From an uncultured Acidobacteriota bacterium (GTDB lineage: Bacteria; Acidobacteriota; Thermoanaerobaculia; Gp7-AA8), in assembly GCA_946887105.1 (NCBI GenBank), contig CAMPKJ010000220.1, positions 1-8,247 on the forward strand: DNA of 8,247 nucleotides, written 5' to 3'. Shown here one piece after another: positions 5,258 through 8,247 of the stretch. The notes below the pieces were generated by a model. It was given only the letters and a program-made list of their open reading frames with translations. It had not been told where the DNA came from and ran no database searches. Positions within the stretch are counted from its first letter, which is position 1. Each line of letters opens with the position of its first letter. The position numbers and the translations under genes are program-made.

Positions 5258-6057
5258 ACGTCGTTCTTCCGCATCCCGAACTTCTCCGCGACCGCTTTCA
5301 CCGCATCGTTGCGCCGCATGCCGCTCTCGCGCAGGCGCTCGAATTCCGCGCGTAACTCGTCCGTCGTGACTTCGGTGGCCTGTCGCGCGGGTGTGCCGAG
5401 GACGAGCGTGATCTCGCCGTATATGCGGTCGCGCTGCTGGAGTGTGGCCAGCACCTCGGAAATCCGGCCGCTGACGATCTCCTCGTGCATCTTCGTCATC
5501 TCGCGCGCGACGGTGACCTCCGCGTCGCCGAACACGTCCAGCCCGTCCTGCAGCGATGCGATCACGCGCTCCGGTGATTCGTACGCGACCACGGTGTGGC
5601 CGAGCTCCGCCGCGGTGCGATAGAAGTCGAGGCGCTCGCCCTGGCGGTGCGGAGTGAATCCGAGGAACGTGAACGGGAGCGGCGCGATGCCGCTGGCGGC
5701 GAGAGCGAGCACGCCCGCGAACGGGCCGGGAATCGGCTCGATGGCCAGACCGCGCTCGCGCGCCAGCCGCACGATCGGATAGCCGGGATCGGAGATCACC
5801 GGCATCCCGGCATCGCTGACCAGCGCCAGCGTTTCGCCGCGCTCGATGCGGCCGACGAGCGATGCCGCCTTCTGATCCTCGTTGTGCTCGTGATAGCTGT
5901 CGGTGGGCCGGTCGATGCCGAAATGCGTGAGCAGCTTGCGCGTGTGGCGCGTGTCCTCGCAGAGGATGAGGTCCGCGGATTTGAGCGCGGCGATCGCACG
6001 CGGCGACATGTCGGCGAGGTTGCCGAGCGGAGTGCCGACGATGAGCAGCTTCCCCAT
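5236..6057 (-). CDS. rsmI: 16S rRNA (cytidine1402-2'-O)-methyltransferase
   Basis: Ribosome-modifying enzyme that uses S-adenosylmethionine to 2'-O-methylate C1402 of 16S rRNA in the decoding centre. The 273-residue length is typical. It is a tetrapyrrole-methylase-fold protein with the RsmI blocks in order: IVGTPLGNL (6-14), CEDTRHTRKLL, YHEHNE, LVSDAGMPVISDPG and PIPGPFA. The C-terminal part, from about residue 225, is helical and basic and ends in a region resembling the RsmI C-terminal domain (AVAEKFGMRKNDVYRLL). The start is fixed by TGATG, where the upstream TrmH-family gene's stop shares one base with this ATG, so translation is probably coupled. The gene is convergent with pgsA and overlaps its last 22 nt. 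In many bacteria rsmI stands next to other genes; here its partner is a second RNA methyltransferase. Confidence 0.95.
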   Translation of the reverse strand: MGKLLIVGTPLGNLADMSPRAIAALKSADLILCEDTRHTRKLLTHFGIDRPTDSYHEHNEDQKAASLVGRIERGETLALVSDAGMPVISDPGYPIVRLARERGLAIEPIPGPFAGVLALAASGIAPLPFTFLGFTPHRQGERLDFYRTAAELGHTVVAYESPERVIASLQDGLDVFGDAEVTVAREMTKMHEEIVSGRISEVLATLQQRDRIYGEITLVLGTPARQATEVTTDELRAEFERLRESGMRRNDAVKAVAEKFGMRKNDVYRLLVG

Positions 6058-6755
6058 CAGCGAACGTCCCGCAGAGCGTACGAGCGCGCGAGCAGGATCG
6101 CGGCGCTCGATGCGACATTGAGCGATTCGACTCGCGACGTTATCGGAATGGCCAGCAGCGTCGATCGCCGCAACAGCTCCTCCGACACCCCCGCGCCTTC
6201 GTTTCCGAATACGAGCACCGCATTGCGCGAAGGCGGCTCGATCGCCTGACCCGACATCGCGGTTGCCACGAGCGGAACATTCGCCGCGAGCAGCTGCGCG
6301 GACGTGATGTTTGCGACCGGCACGTGCAGCACCGCCCCCGCGGACGAGCGAATGGCCTTCGGCCCGAACGCGTCCGCGCAGCCGGGAAGCAGCAACACGC
6401 CGGCGGCGTCGAACGCGGCCGCGAGGCGCACGATCGTGCCGACGTTTCCCGGATCCTGCACGCCGTCGAGCGCGACCGCGATCGTGTCGCGCCGCGCCAG
6501 GATCTCTTCGAACCGCGCACGCGGACGCTCGAACAAACCGAGCACGCCCTGGGTGGTGCGCGTCTCCGAGATCGCGTCGAACACGGCCTCCGTGACATGC
6601 ACGCCGCGCTCGAGCACGTGGATCGGCTTCCAGCCGTTCGCGATCGCATCAGCGACCGCTTTCGGCCCTTCGACGACGATCTCGTCCGCGTGCTCGCGAA
6701 TCGCTTCGCGGATGCGTTTGACCAGCGGATTCTGTTTGCTGCTGATGGTTCGCAT
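6057..6755 (-). CDS. TrmH/SpoU-family RNA 2'-O-methyltransferase
   Basis: SPOUT-class methyltransferase predicted to 2'-O-methylate a ribose in rRNA or tRNA. The 232-residue protein begins with a substrate-binding domain (SSKQNPLVKRI, then EIVVEGPKAV at 25-34). The three SpoU motifs follow: motif 1 DGVQDPGNVGTIVR (97-110) with Asn104 and Arg110; motif 2 VFGNEGAGVSEEL (182-194) with Glu186; and motif 3 IPITSRVESLNVASSAAI (203-220). The knot residues Asn213 and Ala215 are present. The layout suits a 23S rRNA methyltransferase of the RlmB/TsnR type more than tRNA TrmH, but the target nucleotide cannot be told. It is the first gene of a two-gene operon with rsmI, joined by a 1-nt TGATG overlap. 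Its start lies 14 bp from the divergent aminotransferase start, so its promoter must lie inside that gene. Confidence 0.92.
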   Translation of the reverse strand: MRTISSKQNPLVKRIREAIREHADEIVVEGPKAVADAIANGWKPIHVLERGVHVTEAVFDAISETRTTQGVLGLFERPRARFEEILARRDTIAVALDGVQDPGNVGTIVRLAAAFDAAGVLLLPGCADAFGPKAIRSSAGAVLHVPVANITSAQLLAANVPLVATAMSGQAIEPPSRNAVLVFGNEGAGVSEELLRRSTLLAIPITSRVESLNVASSAAILLARSYALRDVR

Positions 6756-6760
6756 AGAAT
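6755..6760 (+). promoter_or_regulatory. Possible -10 box of the aminotransferase gene
   Basis: TAGAAT matches TATAAT at five of six positions and lies 9 nt before the ATG at 6770. Initiation about 7 nt downstream would give an mRNA with almost no 5' leader, which fits the absent Shine-Dalgarno sequence. No good -35 is found 16-18 bp upstream; a TTTGCT at 6735-6740 is too close. It sits over the first codon of the divergent methyltransferase gene. Confidence 0.35.
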
Positions 6761-6769
6761 GCGCGGCCG

Positions 6770-7972
6770 ATGATACTGAAGGGCACGGGAGCGATCCGAT
6801 TTTCCGACCGCGTCCAGGCGATGCAGGAGTCGCCGACGCTGGCCGTGCTCAATCGCGCCACGGCCTTGGTCGGGCAGGGCATCGACGTCGTCGACTTCGG
6901 ACCGGGCGAGCCCGACTTCCGCACGCCCGACGCCGTCTCCGAAGCGGGCAAGCACGCCATCGATCTCGGCTACACGAAGTACACCAACGCGAGCGGCCTC
7001 AAGGCGCTGCGCGAGGCCATCGCGGCGCGCTACAACCATCGCTACCGCCTGCATCTCAAACAGGAGCACGTGATCGCCGGCAACGGCGGCAAGCAGGAGC
7101 TCTTCAACGTGATGATGGCGCTGCTCGCGCCGGGCGACGAGGTGATCATCCCGTCGCCGTACTGGGTGAGCTTCCCCGATCAGGTCGAGTTCGCCGGCGG
7201 CAAGGCGGTCTTCGCGAAGACGTCCGCCGACGGACATTTCCGTCCGGCCATGGACGCGATCGAGGCGGTGGCGAGCGAGCGCACGCGCGGCGTGATCCTC
7301 AACTCGCCGAACAATCCCACCGGCGCGGTGATCCGCGAGGCGGAGCTGGCGAAGATCGTCGAGTGGTGTGCGGCGCACGACGCGTTCCTGGTATTCGACG
7401 AGACCTACGAACTGTTCGTCTACGACGGCAACGAGCACGCTTCGGCCGCGAAATGGCTGGAGGAGTATCCGGAGACGGTCATCATCGTGAACTCGATGTC
7501 GAAGACGTTCGCGATGACCGGCTGGCGCCTCGGCTACGCGATCGCGCATCCGCAGATCATCACCGCGCTCGGCAAGATTCAGAGCCACTCCACGTCGAAC
7601 CCGAGCACCATCGCGCAGCACGCCGCGCTCAAGGCGCTGGCCGGCGTGGACGACGACGTACAGCGGATGTACGCCGCCTATCGCGACCGCCGCGCCTGGC
7701 TCGTGCCGGCGCTCAATGCACTGCCCGGCATCTGCTGCACCGACCCCGACGGCGCGTTCTACATATTCCCGGACGTCAGCGCGCATTTCGGCAAGGCGGG
7801 CATCACCGGCTCGCAGTCGTTCGCCGATTTTCTCCTCGACGAGGCGCGGGTGGCGGTCGTGCCCGGCGCGGCCTTCGGCGCGGACGCGTTCGTGCGCATC
7901 AGCTACGCGACGTCGCTGGAACGGCTGCACGAGGGCGTGCGGCGGATGGACGCGGCTTTGCGCCGGCTTTAG
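6770..7972 (+). CDS. Class I PLP aminotransferase, aspartate aminotransferase-like (subgroup Ib)
   Basis: Cytosolic fold-type I aminotransferase, most likely moving amino groups between aspartate and 2-oxoglutarate. The 400-residue protein has all key residues: SPNNPTG (179-185) with Asn182, Asp210 and Tyr213 in VFDETY, the PLP-binding Lys245 in SMSKTFAMTGWRLGY, and the carboxylate-binding Arg376 in VRISYATS. It follows Thermus aspartate aminotransferase closely, including SDRVQAM near the N terminus, GEPDF (46-50), and NGGKQELF with Lys108. Lys108 matches the residue that binds the side-chain carboxylate of acidic substrates in the Thermus enzyme, which favours aspartate (or prephenate/glutamate) over neutral amino acids. 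Other specificities of this broad family cannot be excluded. No Shine-Dalgarno sequence is present. Its start is 14 bp from the divergent methyltransferase start. A secreted foldase gene follows 67 bp downstream on the same strand. Confidence 0.9.
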   Translation: MILKGTGAIRFSDRVQAMQESPTLAVLNRATALVGQGIDVVDFGPGEPDFRTPDAVSEAGKHAIDLGYTKYTNASGLKALREAIAARYNHRYRLHLKQEHVIAGNGGKQELFNVMMALLAPGDEVIIPSPYWVSFPDQVEFAGGKAVFAKTSADGHFRPAMDAIEAVASERTRGVILNSPNNPTGAVIREAELAKIVEWCAAHDAFLVFDETYELFVYDGNEHASAAKWLEEYPETVIIVNSMSKTFAMTGWRLGYAIAHPQIITALGKIQSHSTSNPSTIAQHAALKALAGVDDDVQRMYAAYRDRRAWLVPALNALPGICCTDPDGAFYIFPDVSAHFGKAGITGSQSFADFLLDEARVAVVPGAAFGADAFVRISYATSLERLHEGVRRMDAALRRL

Positions 7973-8028
7973 TCACGGGGAATCTCGCTCACCGTCGGTC
8001 CGTTCCGACTCGCGTTCCGAAACGATTG

Positions 8029-8034
8029 AAGGAG
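8029..8034 (+). promoter_or_regulatory. Shine-Dalgarno site for the terminal gene
   Basis: AAGGAG, continuing into GAT, lies 5 nt before the GTG at 8040. It is the only strong, well-spaced ribosome binding site in the window and it fixes a GTG start. There is no competing ATG before the mature protein except residue 19 of the signal peptide. Confidence 0.85.
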
Positions 8035-8039
8035 ATCTC

Positions 8040-8247
8040 GTGAAGAAAACCATTTCGACCATCATTGTGTTGACGCTGGTCGCGTCGATCGGCATGGCGC
8101 AGGACAAGCCGGCCGCGACGCCTGCGCCGGCGGCAGCCACCACGGCCGCACAGGCCGATCCGATCGTCATCGCCGCGGGCGAGCTGTCGATCCGTCAGTC
8201 CGAGTTCGAGTCGGCGCTCAAGAGCCTGCCGGCCGAGTATCAGCAGT
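8040..8247 (+). CDS. Secreted PpiC/SurA-like peptidyl-prolyl isomerase, N-terminal part
   Basis: Partial gene, cut by the window end after 69 codons. GTG 8040 is supported by AAGGAG 5 nt upstream. The product starts with a Sec signal peptide: Lys2-Lys3, a hydrophobic core at about 5-18, and a likely signal peptidase I site after Met19-Ala20 with Gln21 as the mature start. An Ala/Pro/Thr-rich stretch covers about 22-39. The next segment, PIVIAAGELSIRQSEFESAL with LPAEYQQ after it, resembles the start of the N-terminal chaperone domain of periplasmic parvulin-type foldases (an 'is-defined-by-this-residue, then helix' pattern shared by SurA, PpiC and PrsA). The catalytic parvulin domain would lie outside the window, so the assignment is provisional. 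It may be co-transcribed with the aminotransferase 67 bp upstream. Confidence 0.65.
   Translation, partial: MKKTISTIIVLTLVASIGMAQDKPAATPAPAAATTAAQADPIVIAAGELSIRQSEFESALKSLPAEYQQ

Noticed and set aside
4685..6118. A 477-codon open frame on minus across pgsA and rsmI
   Set aside because: Composition is that of an out-of-frame shadow, it has no recognisable motif, and both overlapped genes have complete family signatures.
7994..8009. GTCGG/CCGAC hairpin after the aminotransferase as a terminator
   Set aside because: A 5-bp stem with a 6-nt loop and no U-tract, lying close to the next gene's SD; insufficient for a terminator call.
6304..8043. A 579-codon open frame on plus across the methyltransferase and aminotransferase genes
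   Set aside because: It is Arg/Ala/Gly-rich shadow coding in GC-rich DNA and overlaps two well-supported genes in other frames.

Overview
This is a gene-dense, GC-rich chromosomal window of ordinary housekeeping genes from a Gram-negative-type bacterium. A lipoprotein with a lipobox and a periplasmic foldase both point to an outer membrane. The gene style and GC-rich palindromic repeats would suit Acidobacteriota or a similar soil or sediment phylum, but that placement is inference. Apart from the final gene, no start codon has a well-placed Shine-Dalgarno sequence. Translation seems to rely on stop/start overlaps and short or leaderless 5' ends.

Layout. Positions 1-107 hold converging 9-10 bp repeats that fold into a long hairpin directly behind a phosphofructokinase stop codon. 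A minus-strand operon at 3342-108 encodes a membrane-anchored alpha/beta hydrolase, L-threonine 3-dehydrogenase and 6-phosphofructokinase. Its junctions are TGATG (1-nt overlap) and ATGA (4-nt overlap). Positions 3343-3621 are noncoding and filled by a 241-bp inverted-repeat element made of two copies of a two-hairpin unit. A plus-strand YbgC-like thioesterase (3622-4029) overlaps the 3' end of a minus-strand YHS-domain lipoprotein (4423-4004). Upstream of the lipoprotein, on the same strand, lies tRNA-Leu(CAG) with a near-consensus promoter.

From 4613 onward: pgsA on plus (anionic phospholipid synthesis) overlaps the 3' end of rsmI on minus. rsmI is coupled by TGATG to an upstream TrmH/SpoU-family RNA methyltransferase, giving a two-gene RNA-methylation operon. 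Fourteen bases away, divergently, is a class I aminotransferase of the thermophile-type aspartate aminotransferase subgroup. The window ends inside a secreted protein that looks like a PpiC/SurA-type peptidyl-prolyl isomerase, and that gene has the only clear ribosome binding site.

No mobile-element protein, CRISPR array, phage gene or defence system is visible. The most notable material is noncoding: the paired REP-like element between the hydrolase and thioesterase genes, and the hairpin behind pfk. A cysteine-free YHS lipoprotein and a phosphofructokinase with a mixed Gly/Lys phosphoryl-donor signature are the most interesting proteins.
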